Of a stretch of 10,580 bases of DNA, positions 1 through 8,400 are shown one piece after another. Source of the DNA: Fidelibacterota bacterium UBA2125 (GTDB taxonomy: Bacteria > Fidelibacterota > Marinisomatia > Marinisomatales > S15-B10). Below the pieces are notes generated by a model. It ran no database searches and was not told where the DNA came from. It saw only the letters and a list, made by a program, of their open reading frames with translations. Each line of letters begins with the position of its first letter. The stretch's first letter is position 1. Location: the NCBI GenBank assembly GCA_002329125.1, contig DCXX01000083.1, positions 1 to 10,580 on the forward strand, given 5' to 3'. Both the position numbers and the translations under genes were made by a program.

Positions 1-1
1 T

Positions 2-3000
2 CTTTCAGCACAGGATGTGGTAATAACAGGGAGTATCACCGATGCATCAAGTGGTGACCCCCTACCAGGTGCTAACGTAGTGGTGGAAAACACCAACTAC
101 GGTGGTGCAACAGACGTGGATGGAAACTACAGCTTTTCAGTCCCTGCTACCGGTCAAGAAACGGAAGTGACCGCCCGGTTTATTGGTTACTTTTCCAGCA
201 GTGCAAACATTACCCTCTCAGCCGGCACTGTAACCCAAGACTTTGCTCTTAATGAAGACGTTCTTGAAATGGAAGCTGTGATTGTGACAGGCCTTGTTGA
301 TGCTACACCAAAGATCAAGTCTCCTCTTTCAACTGGTCAGATAAGTGGTGAAATGCTTGAACGTGTACCAGGCGCCTCACCAGCCTCAGCACTTTACGGT
401 AAAGTTGCCGGTGTAAAAGTTGTTCAGGGTGGTGGCCAGCCCGGCGATTCCCCTTCAGTTCTTTTGAGAGGCCCCACAAGCATTAATGCTTCTGGCCGGT
501 CTCAGGACCCACTTTATATTATAGATGGTGTTGTTGTTGATCCATCTGTGAGTGGTTCTCCCTTGGCTGATATCCCCGGTGATGAGATTGAAAGCATTGA
601 AGTTGTTAAAGGAGCGGCCGGTGCTTCCATGTATGGTGCCCGCGCTGCAAACGGTGTAATTCAGATCAGAACAAACCGTGGCAGTGGATTAGCTCAGAAC
701 CAGACCAAGGTCAGGTTTCGCAGTGAATATGGCACGAACGATTTGCCCAAAACTTTGGACGCAAATAAATCTCATGCCTATTTACAAAACAGTTCTGGTG
801 ATTTCATAGATGGAAACGGTGATGTTGTAGATCCCCGTGCAGTAACTGGGCGTCAGTCCGATGTTTGGAATGAAACCCCCGGCATTGAATTTTATGACAA
901 TCCATATAAATATGTAGCGACAGGTGAAGAAGGGGATGCAAAGATTGCATTACCTGGAGAAGGATATAACCAGATGAGACGTTTCTTTAAAGCGAACGAC
1001 GAGGTTAGTCAGACTCTTACCGTTAGCCGGAATATGGAAAGCACAAACTTCTCAGTTTCCATTGGGAACCTTGATAAGCAAGGCGTCCTTTCCGATATTG
1101 GCGGGTATGGACGACAGAATGTCCGGGTAAATGTTGATCACAAATTCAGAAATAGCCTGGATATCGGTTTCACTACCATGGTTAGTCAGTCAGAGCGAGA
1201 TCAAGTTGCAAGTACTTTTGGCGGTTTTTATGCCATTACGTTCATGGCTCCAGACGCTGATCTAACTATGGTTGACCCTGAAACTGACAGGGTTTATATC
1301 AGACCCGACCCCGCTTCTGTGGAAGAAAACCCTCTCTACTTTTTGAAATATAATGATAGAGACAATCTCACTCGCAGAGTTATGAGTAGTTTTAGTCTTC
1401 GTTGGAATCCTGTGGATTGGGCCCACGTAACAGGTAGTCTCAGTTACGACCGGGCAAATCAGAATTATAATTCATTCTATCCTATCGGTTATACAAATAT
1501 TAGTGGTGGTGGAACAGCCGTAGATGGCCGTTACATTAAAACAACGTCAGCCGATATGGGCCTGAATGGTGACTTGAAATTCATGGCCACACGGCAGTTT
1601 GGAGACCTAACAGCGAAAGTCACAGGATCTACCATGTTTGAGCAGTCAGAGTCTGATGGTTTTGATGCTGATGGTCGCAATTTTGCTGTAGGTGGTGTCC
1701 GGAGTCTCGGTGTTGCTGCCAGTGATAAAGTTTATATTGGTTCATGGCAGCAGGATGTCAGGGGTATCAGTAATATGGGCGGTGTCATGCTCGACTATAA
1801 TGATGCTGTTATTGTTGACGCCTTTTTCAGGAAGGAAGGAAGTTCGCTTTTTGGTGGTGACAATAGGTACCATAATTATAGCAGATTTGCTGGTGCGTTG
1901 CGGGTTACAGAACTTGTACCCCTTCCCATGTTCAATGAACTCAAGCTTCGTTTTACGCGAGGGACGGCCGGATCACGTCCAAGGTTTACAGCAAGGTTTG
2001 AAACCTGGAGTGTCTCCGGCGGTGTTGTGTCTAAGGGGAACCTGGGTAACAAAGGCCTTATTCCAGAATTCCAGACAGAAACAGAAATGGGGTTTGACGC
2101 CACATTGATGGACAGATTCAGCGTTTCAGCTACATATGTAACCGCCAATACAGAAAACCAGATTCTCTATGTTCCCCTACCGGGATATGCCGGATATGGC
2201 AATCAGTGGCAGAACGCAGGGACTTTGGAGAATGAGTCTTTTGAAGCAGAGGTGAGTGCATCACTTGTGAACACGCCTTCACTGAGCTGGGAAATGGGTC
2301 TGACATATTACAAGCAAATAAGGTCAGAGGTTACAAAGCTGGATATTGCTCCCTATACTAATGATCCTTTCTATATTAAAGAGGGTGAACCCATTGGTTC
2401 TATTTGGGGCGCCAAATGGGTCGAGAAGTTGGCTGACCTTCCTGATGAAGCTACCCAGAGTGAGTTTGATACAAACGATGACGGTTATGTTGTCTGGGTC
2501 GGCTCCGGCAACAGCTGGCAGGATGGTATAGGCAAAAAACTGTGGGGAACAACCTCAGATGATGGTTATAAATGGGGCATCCCAATAAAACAGATTGATA
2601 AGAGTGCGGATGAGACTGGTATTTTCGTCAAACTGGGTGAAACCATTCCTGATTTCGATATGGGTATTTCCAACACGCTCCGTTTCGGCGGGTTCGAGGT
2701 GTACGCCCTTCTTGATGGTCAGGTTGGAGGAAACATTTATAACAATACAGTCCAGTGGGGCCTTCGTGAGTTGAAATTGGGTATTGTGGATCAGGCTGGA
2801 AAGAGCGACGGCGACAAAAAACCCGGCCTCTATTATGCCACGCTTTATGATGTGGACGCGACCAATAGCCACTTTGTAGAAGACGGCACATACTTCAAAC
2901 TCCGGGAGCTTTCTGTGAGGTATTCATTAAACAGAAATCAGTTGCAGAACATGCTCGGAGGAGCTCTCAGTAAAATCTCCGTTGGTGTTATTGGAAGGAA

Positions 3001-3148
3001 TCTATTGACTTGGACTGACTACTCAGGTTATGATCCTGAAGTAGGTAGTACCGGGTTTGATATGGGCTCCGCTGCGATTGCCCGTTATGATGGATTTGGT
3101 TATCCAAACTTCCGGACCATCACCGGTGTTTTTGAGATTGAATTCTAA
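2..3148 (+). CDS. SusC/RagA-like TonB-dependent outer-membrane receptor, 5' partial
   Basis: This is the outer-membrane barrel of a SusCD-type importer, which takes up oligosaccharides or peptides with TonB energy. The frame stays open to base 2 and begins LSAQD, which looks like the end of a signal peptide. The GTG at 17 is therefore an internal valine, and the true start lies upstream. Counting residues from base 17, a carboxypeptidase-regulatory-like beta domain covers about 1-80 (DPLPGANVVVENTNYGG, DVDGNYSF). A TonB-box-like MEAVIVTG follows at 85-92. The plug domain covers about 95-225, with PLYIIDGVVVD and IEVVKGAAGASMYGARAANG. The barrel fills the rest, with late family motifs FVEDGTYFKLRELSVRYSL and GRNLLTWTDYSGYDPEV. 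The protein ends in IEF; a terminal phenylalanine is typical of BAM-inserted barrels. The visible 1048 residues match the usual family length. A susD-like gene starts 22 bases downstream, so the two are almost certainly co-transcribed. The substrate cannot be told from the sequence. Confidence 0.96.
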   Translation, partial: LSAQDVVITGSITDASSGDPLPGANVVVENTNYGGATDVDGNYSFSVPATGQETEVTARFIGYFSSSANITLSAGTVTQDFALNEDVLEMEAVIVTGLVDATPKIKSPLSTGQISGEMLERVPGASPASALYGKVAGVKVVQGGGQPGDSPSVLLRGPTSINASGRSQDPLYIIDGVVVDPSVSGSPLADIPGDEIESIEVVKGAAGASMYGARAANGVIQIRTNRGSGLAQNQTKVRFRSEYGTNDLPKTLDANKSHAYLQNSSGDFIDGNGDVVDPRAVTGRQSDVWNETPGIEFYDNPYKYVATGEEGDAKIALPGEGYNQMRRFFKANDEVSQTLTVSRNMESTNFSVSIGNLDKQGVLSDIGGYGRQNVRVNVDHKFRNSLDIGFTTMVSQSERDQVASTFGGFYAITFMAPDADLTMVDPETDRVYIRPDPASVEENPLYFLKYNDRDNLTRRVMSSFSLRWNPVDWAHVTGSLSYDRANQNYNSFYPIGYTNISGGGTAVDGRYIKTTSADMGLNGDLKFMATRQFGDLTAKVTGSTMFEQSESDGFDADGRNFAVGGVRSLGVAASDKVYIGSWQQDVRGISNMGGVMLDYNDAVIVDAFFRKEGSSLFGGDNRYHNYSRFAGALRVTELVPLPMFNELKLRFTRGTAGSRPRFTARFETWSVSGGVVSKGNLGNKGLIPEFQTETEMGFDATLMDRFSVSATYVTANTENQILYVPLPGYAGYGNQWQNAGTLENESFEAEVSASLVNTPSLSWEMGLTYYKQIRSEVTKLDIAPYTNDPFYIKEGEPIGSIWGAKWVEKLADLPDEATQSEFDTNDDGYVVWVGSGNSWQDGIGKKLWGTTSDDGYKWGIPIKQIDKSADETGIFVKLGETIPDFDMGISNTLRFGGFEVYALLDGQVGGNIYNNTVQWGLRELKLGIVDQAGKSDGDKKPGLYYATLYDVDATNSHFVEDGTYFKLRELSVRYSLNRNQLQNMLGGALSKISVGVIGRNLLTWTDYSGYDPEVGSTGFDMGSAAIARYDGFGYPNFRTITGVFEIEF

Positions 3149-3157
3149 TTTTGAGTT

Positions 3158-3164
3158 AAAGGAG
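3158..3164 (+). promoter_or_regulatory. Ribosome binding site of the susD-like gene
   Basis: AAAGGAG lies six bases before the ATG at 3171. It fixes the start there rather than at the upstream in-frame codon at 3057, which lies inside the susC-like gene and would put about 38 residues ahead of a good lipoprotein signal peptide. Confidence 0.85.
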
Positions 3165-3170
3165 AATAAC

Positions 3171-4805
3171 ATGAAATTCAAACTTAACAGAGTTCTAACA
3201 GCTTCTTTGGTGTTTACTGTTTTCTTTACATCTTGTCAAGATGATGATTTTCTGAACACTGAGAACATAAATCAGCCTGACCAGGCCCGTGCTTTGGGAA
3301 GTGCTGCTGATGTGGAAGCGCTGGTTAAAGGTTCAGCAGTTAGTTATTTCGCCGCCCATGATTATGGTGGTTATGAGCACCTGCTCGTTTCATCAGATGT
3401 TATGTCCTGTTCGTGGGGCAACGCAATGATGAAACTGTCTTCCTCCGAACCGAGGGTCGAATTGCCAAATACCACGAGCTATACCTACGCCTATGCCATT
3501 GAGAACAACTGGTATCGCATGTACCGGGCAATTTCATCAGCCAATGACGGTTTGAATGCCTTGGCTGGCGGCATGCAGGTTGGAGATGGTGGCGCTGATA
3601 ATAAAAGGATGGAAACATTTGCTAAACTAATCCAGGGCATTGCCCATGGTCTGTTGGCATGCTTTTACGATCAGGCATTCGTTTATGATGAAACTGTAGA
3701 CCTGGCCACAGACGTGCTTGAATTGAAACCTTACAGTGAAGTTATGGATGCGGCTATTTCTCAACTGGAAGCTGCCGCTGCCCTTGCCGATGCCAACTCA
3801 TTTACTATGGACGGCTGGTGGAACGGCATTACCCAGACCAATGAAGACGTATCCAAACTTGCTCATTCTTTCATAGCTCGCTATCTTGCCCAGGTGGCAA
3901 GAACTCCGGCTGAGCGTGCTGCCGTTAATTGGTCTTCCGTAAAAAGCCATGCCGAAAAAGGTATTACGGAAACTTTTGCACCGCATGGTGATGGTTATAA
4001 CAACTGGGTTCATTCCGGTCAGGAATTCCATAATGATCGTGGTGGTTCCTGGGCACGGATGGATTACAAATTTATCGGTGGTGCTGACGCTTCTGATGGA
4101 TATAAGAACTGGTTGGCCACAGATGTTCAGTTGAGAACTGAGTTCGTTATGGATATCAGTGATAAGCGTGTAGGGGCGGGCAACGTAACATTTGAAGCAA
4201 AGCAGGAAACAGGCTATGAAGATGATGCTGATGAGGAAGGTCTTTATGCCGGTACACGGGGTGGTTCACCCTTCCGTGCAAACCGAGGGACCTATCATTT
4301 CTCACGCTATTCTTTTCATCGTTATGCTGGTTTTGCATCCGGTGGATATACGGATCCCATGCCTACTATGACCGTTGCTGAGATAGACATGCTTGCTGCC
4401 GAGGCTGAGCTTCATGCTGGTAATGGCGATGCTGCCGCTGCTCTTATTGATAAATATCATGCTGATCTGGGTGGTTATCCCTCATCTGTTGGAACAGCGG
4501 TAGGTAGTATGAGCGATGTCATGGGCCCCATTGATGGTCCTGTCTCCGATGGTACTCTTTGGGCAATGCTTAAGTACAATAAAATGATGGAAATTGCCTT
4601 GAGCGGTCCTGGTGTTGAATTCTATGACATTCGGGGTTGGGGTGACCTGACAGCCGGCACAGCTATTCACCATCCCGTTCCGGCTAAAGAGTTAGGTGTT
4701 CTTCAAGCAGAACTCTACTCTTTTGGTGGAGTAGGAGGAACCGACGCTGCACCTGGTAATCCGAAAACTCCTCGCGAGTACTACGGGCCGCGTGTGCCTC
4801 GTTAA
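3171..4805 (+). CDS. SusD/RagB-like substrate-binding lipoprotein
   Basis: This 544-residue protein is the surface lid and ligand-binding partner of the SusC-like barrel. The signal peptide ends in the lipobox FFTSC, with the lipidated cysteine at residue 22. The mature start, C-Q-D-D-D-F, resembles the acidic export signal that sends Bacteroidota lipoproteins to the cell surface. SusD hallmarks include NINQPDQARALGSAADVEALVKG near 32-54 and a helical TPR-like core (NNWYRMYRAISSANDGLNAL). Near 400-435 comes TVAEIDMLAAEAELHAGNGDAAAALIDKY, corresponding to the family's LxxAEA...NGD helix pair. Near 463-508 are LKYNKMMEIALSGPGVEFYDIRGWGDL and HHPVPAKEL, matching the usual C-terminal block. The usual ER-type residues of that block are replaced by KYNKMMEIA, so this is a divergent member. 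The tail is rich in glycine and proline and ends in VPR. Length is normal for the family. A hairpin follows the stop codon. Family assignment is firm; the ligand is unknown. Confidence 0.94.
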   Translation: MKFKLNRVLTASLVFTVFFTSCQDDDFLNTENINQPDQARALGSAADVEALVKGSAVSYFAAHDYGGYEHLLVSSDVMSCSWGNAMMKLSSSEPRVELPNTTSYTYAYAIENNWYRMYRAISSANDGLNALAGGMQVGDGGADNKRMETFAKLIQGIAHGLLACFYDQAFVYDETVDLATDVLELKPYSEVMDAAISQLEAAAALADANSFTMDGWWNGITQTNEDVSKLAHSFIARYLAQVARTPAERAAVNWSSVKSHAEKGITETFAPHGDGYNNWVHSGQEFHNDRGGSWARMDYKFIGGADASDGYKNWLATDVQLRTEFVMDISDKRVGAGNVTFEAKQETGYEDDADEEGLYAGTRGGSPFRANRGTYHFSRYSFHRYAGFASGGYTDPMPTMTVAEIDMLAAEAELHAGNGDAAAALIDKYHADLGGYPSSVGTAVGSMSDVMGPIDGPVSDGTLWAMLKYNKMMEIALSGPGVEFYDIRGWGDLTAGTAIHHPVPAKELGVLQAELYSFGGVGGTDAAPGNPKTPREYYGPRVPR

Positions 4806-4834
4806 GGTCTAGAAGCCTTTTATATATACAAATT

Positions 4835-4867
4835 GGAGAGGGGTCATATGGCCCCTCTCTTCATTTT
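4835..4867 (+). terminator. Probable intrinsic terminator or attenuator after the susCD-like pair
   Basis: GAGAGGGG (4836-4843) pairs perfectly with CCCCTCTC (4852-4859). The stem can extend inward through a T-G and a C-G pair to leave an ATAT loop, and outward by a G-T pair. It is followed by TTCATTTT, a short and interrupted T tract. The position, 30 bases after the susD-like stop, suits a terminator, but the weak T tract and the next gene's ribosome site about 10 bases on would also suit partial read-through or a 3' mRNA-stabilising element. Confidence 0.72.
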
Positions 4868-4869
4868 AT

Positions 4870-4874
4870 GGGGA
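4870..4874 (+). promoter_or_regulatory. Ribosome binding site of the small lipoprotein gene
   Basis: GGGGA sits six bases before the ATG at 4881. This supports that start over the in-frame TTG at 4833 and ATG at 4848, both of which fall within or beside the hairpin and would spoil the lipoprotein signal peptide. Confidence 0.65.
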
Positions 4875-4880
4875 AATAAA

Positions 4881-5381
4881 ATGATTAATAATGGTAAGAC
4901 CCTGAAAATAATATTGATATCCCTGATTTGTCTTGTTATAAGCTCCTGCGCCGGTTCAGGGGGGCTTACAAAACCGAACAGGCACATGGCGGTGGTTGGA
5001 GAAGGGTCTTATTATAACTTTCAAAGTAGTGCTGAAAAAATTCTGGATAGATACCATTACCAAGTATATCGGCGCGAAGAATATGGTGCACGACTTTACC
5101 TCGAAACTGAATGGAAAGATCATAAACCACTGGAGGATGAATTCGATTTGGGAATCTCACATGTTCAGACACGACTGATTATAGAGGCAAGACCGAAAAT
5201 GCGTGACGAAAGTTCTAGTCGTGCAATGAATACAGTAAAATTTTCAGGCGAAGTTCTTGTCAGGCTTGGTCCAATGAGTGATTGGAAAGAACTGGCCATG
5301 ACACCCTCGAGAAAGAAATATTTCAAACAGTTCGCTGATGATTTAAAATTGGACTTGAGGAGTTCTATCCAAAAGTTCTGA
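4881..5381 (+). CDS. Small predicted lipoprotein of unknown family (166 aa)
   Basis: I do not recognise the family. The N-terminus is a clear type II signal peptide: charged MINNGKTLK, a hydrophobic stretch of isoleucine and leucine, then the lipobox VISSC with the cysteine at residue 23. The mature protein starts CAGSGG, without the acidic surface-export signal seen in the SusD-like protein, so it may stay on the periplasmic side (inference). The remaining 140 or so residues are mixed alpha/beta and strongly charged. A helix-like YNFQSSAEKILDRYHYQVYR is followed by alternating strands (ARLYLETEW, VQTRLIIEARP, KFSGEVLVRL) and a basic C-terminal helix, KKYFKQFADDLKLDLRSSIQ. That strand-helix layout resembles small periplasmic or outer-membrane assembly lipoproteins in general, but no specific motif supports this. 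It ends 32 bases before the next gene and probably shares its transcript. Confidence 0.8.
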   Translation: MINNGKTLKIILISLICLVISSCAGSGGLTKPNRHMAVVGEGSYYNFQSSAEKILDRYHYQVYRREEYGARLYLETEWKDHKPLEDEFDLGISHVQTRLIIEARPKMRDESSSRAMNTVKFSGEVLVRLGPMSDWKELAMTPSRKKYFKQFADDLKLDLRSSIQKF

Positions 5382-5400
5382 AATTTCTGAGTTTTGGTTC

Positions 5401-5405
5401 GAGGG
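5401..5405 (+). promoter_or_regulatory. Likely ribosome binding site of the large TPR/VCBS lipoprotein gene
   Basis: GAGGG lies eight bases before the ATG at 5414, and the start is followed at once by a lipoprotein signal peptide. The gap from the previous stop is only 32 bases and shows no hairpin, consistent with co-transcription. Confidence 0.55.
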
Positions 5406-5413
5406 TTGTCTCT

Positions 5414-8400
5414 ATGTTGGGTCAATCGAAAATAATAATTTCGTTTTTCCTATGGATGTTTCTTACCATAACTATCTACAGTTGCGGTAAAAAAGAAGCA
5501 TCCAAGAAGTCTGAAGCCCTTTTTTCCGTCATAGAAGCAAGGAATCTCGGCCTGGCTTACCTGGAAGAAAACAGGCTTGATGAAGCTGAGGCTCAGTTTA
5601 TAACAATGACTGAAAATGCTCCAAACGATGCAATGGGGCACGCCAACCTAGGGTTGATATACCTCAGGAAGAATGATTACACCAAAGCTGAAAAAGCTGT
5701 TCAGCAGGCACTCAGGTTGAACTCTGAAGATTCCGATATCAATCTGATCCTTGCTGAAGTGTACGATGCAGTTGAGAGAGACGAAGAAGCTATAGAAATA
5801 CTGGAAAAATCTCTTTCTACTTCACCCGGCCACTTGAGGAGCATTTACAAAATAATCGACATATACAGTAAAATGGCCTATACCAGACCGGAAGATCAGG
5901 CTGTAACAACTAACAGGGAGGGTTATCTTATAGAATTGGTGAAACTGGCGCCGGGGAACATTCCTGTCAGATTACAACTCATCGAGAGTTTGTTGATTCA
6001 TGGAAAAACAGATTCGGCACTTACACACTTAGAGGTGTTAATTCAGCAGATTCCTGAACCGCCGAAGGAGGCGTCCCGGGCCATGAGAGAAACAGTTAAA
6101 CAGATGCAGATCGGTAACAACAGTATGGCATCACGGTTTTTCAAAGTTGTACACAATGTTCTCAAGGTCACTCCTCGTTATCAGGCAGGCCTTTGGTATC
6201 TGAAAGGTCCCGGAGGGGCTGTCACAGGATTTCCCATACTGGACTTTAGCGAAAATCTAGAGAAACAGATGGAAGACCAGTCGGCTTTTCTGAACACCCT
6301 CCGTTTTACAGACGCCTCATCATCAGCCGGCCTGGAGAGAATAAATAGCATAGTTGAAGGGTCCACTTCTTCAGTTTTGGCAGTAGGTGACTTTGACGGT
6401 GACAAATCACAGGATATTTACTATTCCGCTTATAACGGAGACCAAAACCATGTTTTTCTTCTGAAGGATAACTTTGGGGAGTTAAGGGATGTTGCCACGG
6501 AGGAAGGCGTTGGCCACAACGGCAGGGATCTAGATGCAATTTTCGCTGATATAGACAACAATGGACACCTGGACCTGGTTGTTACTAACTCAACAGGAGC
6601 CCGTTATTACAACAACGGAGGTGAAGGACAATTCTCCGATTTATCTTCTGAATCTGGCTTGGGAGCTTTAAACGGGGGAAACCGTATTCTTCCAGGTGAT
6701 TTTGATCATGAAGGTGATCTCGATATATACATTATAAATAACGGCCCAAATCTGTTTTATCGAAACAATTTGAACGGTTCGTTCAGTGAAATGGCGGAGG
6801 TGATGAAGATTGATGGTGGTAATGCCTCCGGAAGAGATGCCGCATTTGGTGATTTTGATGACGACGGTGATTTGGACATTGTTGTTATAAATACCAACAA
6901 TGAGAACAAACTGTTTTCCAATCTCAGGCAAGGACAATTTGAAGATATCACACAAGCCTCAGGGCTGGGGGGAGAAAAAAACAATACGTCTGTAGTGGGT
7001 GGGGACTACAATAATGATGGGAGAATCGACCTGTTTATGACAAGTAAATCCGGAACCGGCGGCCTTTTCAGGAATGCGGGGGAAGGGACCTTTGAACAAG
7101 TGGAAATGAAGATATTAGAGACAGGTTTAGACGCAGCTTTCCTTGATTTTGACAATGACGGTTATCTGGACCTGGTTATTGCCAGTGTCGATGGTGTTAG
7201 ACTTTTTCACAATGAGAGAGGAAAACATTTTGAAGAAGTATCACATCTTTTACCGAAAGAAACTGTCGGCGCGAGACAGGTAGAGGTGATGGACTACAAT
7301 ATGGACGGTGACCTGGATATTCTCCTGGTTGGCACTGACGGCAAGTTGCACCTTTTACGAAACGATGGAGGCAACGTTAATAAATACCTTAAGGTACGTC
7401 TCGTAGGACTAAGAGTGGGAAGTGGAAAAAACAACCATTTCGGGATTGGCGCCAAGGTTGAAGTGAGGGCCGGTGACCTTTATCAGAGCAGAACCGTAAC
7501 GGAGGAAGTGATACACTTCGGCCTTGGTCAGCGACTCAAAGCTGACGTGATGCGGATAATCTGGACAAACGGTGCACCACAAAATCTCTTTTTTCCGGGC
7601 TCTGATCAGGATATTGTGGAGGAGCAGATGCTGAAAGGGTCGTGTCCTTTCCTCTATGCATGGGACGGAAAACGGTTCGAGTTTGTGAAAGACATACTCT
7701 GGCGAAGTGCCTTGGGCATGCCCATGGGAATCATGGCGGGAGAGATGGCTTACGCTTTCCCGAATTCCACCGAAGAGTATATGAAAATACCGGGCGACGC
7801 TCTTGTTGCAAAAGATGGGGGTTACACGCTTCAGATCACCATGGAACTGTGGGAAACCAGTTTCTATGATGAGCTCAAATTGCGCGTGGTGGATCACCCG
7901 GAAGAAGCTGAGATTTACGTAGATGAGAAGTTCATCACACCGCCTTACCCGCCAGAGAGGATTTATTCTGTATCAGACAAACGTAAACCTCTCTCCGCTG
8001 TAGATGGGGAAGGGAATGACCTCATGGAACTGTTGGATGAGTGGGATTATAAATATGTCTCGAATCTTATGCCAACCCAGTTCCAGGGAATAACCGAACC
8101 ACACGATATAGTTATAGATTTGGGTGATCTTGGTAATGCGGAAGAGGTTATCCTTTTCCTCCACGGCTGGATTTTTCCTACAGACGCTTCCATCAATGTG
8201 AACGTCAGCCAGACCCCTGATGTGGCTGTTTTCCCGCCCCGTCTCCAGGTTCCTGACGAAAACGGAGAATGGACAACGGTTATAGAAAGTATCAATTTCC
8301 CCAACGGAAAAGATAAAACATGCATTGTGGATCTTTCAGGCAAATTCCTGACAGACGATTACCGCGTTCGTATGCAGACCTCCATGCAGATTTATTGGGA

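Noticed and set aside
17..19. GTG at 17 as the start codon of the SusC-like gene.
   Set aside because: The frame is open upstream to base 2 and encodes LSAQD, the end of a signal peptide; starting at 17 would leave the receptor without any export signal.
1692..2108. 138-codon open frame on the + strand inside the SusC-like gene.
   Set aside because: It is an out-of-frame shadow of the barrel region with no domain or signal of its own.
3057..3170. Longer SusD-like gene starting at 3057, overlapping the SusC-like gene.
   Set aside because: The added residues overlap the conserved susC 3' end in another frame, and the ATG at 3171 has a strong AAAGGAG and a proper lipoprotein signal peptide.
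4817..4829. TTTTATATATACA as a -10 promoter element for the small lipoprotein gene.
   Set aside because: There is no matching -35 box at a suitable distance, and it lies upstream of the probable terminator hairpin, so a transcript from it would have to pass the hairpin.
4833..4880. TTG 4833 or ATG 4848 as start of the small lipoprotein.
   Set aside because: Both lie in or beside the hairpin and would add a stretch before an otherwise well-formed signal peptide; ATG 4881 has its own GGGGA.
6389..7324. Regular periodicity suggesting a DNA tandem repeat or CRISPR-like array.
   Set aside because: The period comes from protein VCBS motifs; the DNA copies are diverged, in frame and coding throughout.
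7409..7897. 162-codon open frame on the - strand.
   Set aside because: It lies wholly within the UnbV and C-terminal part of the large lipoprotein, has no recognisable domain and no ribosome site; it is a shadow of that gene.
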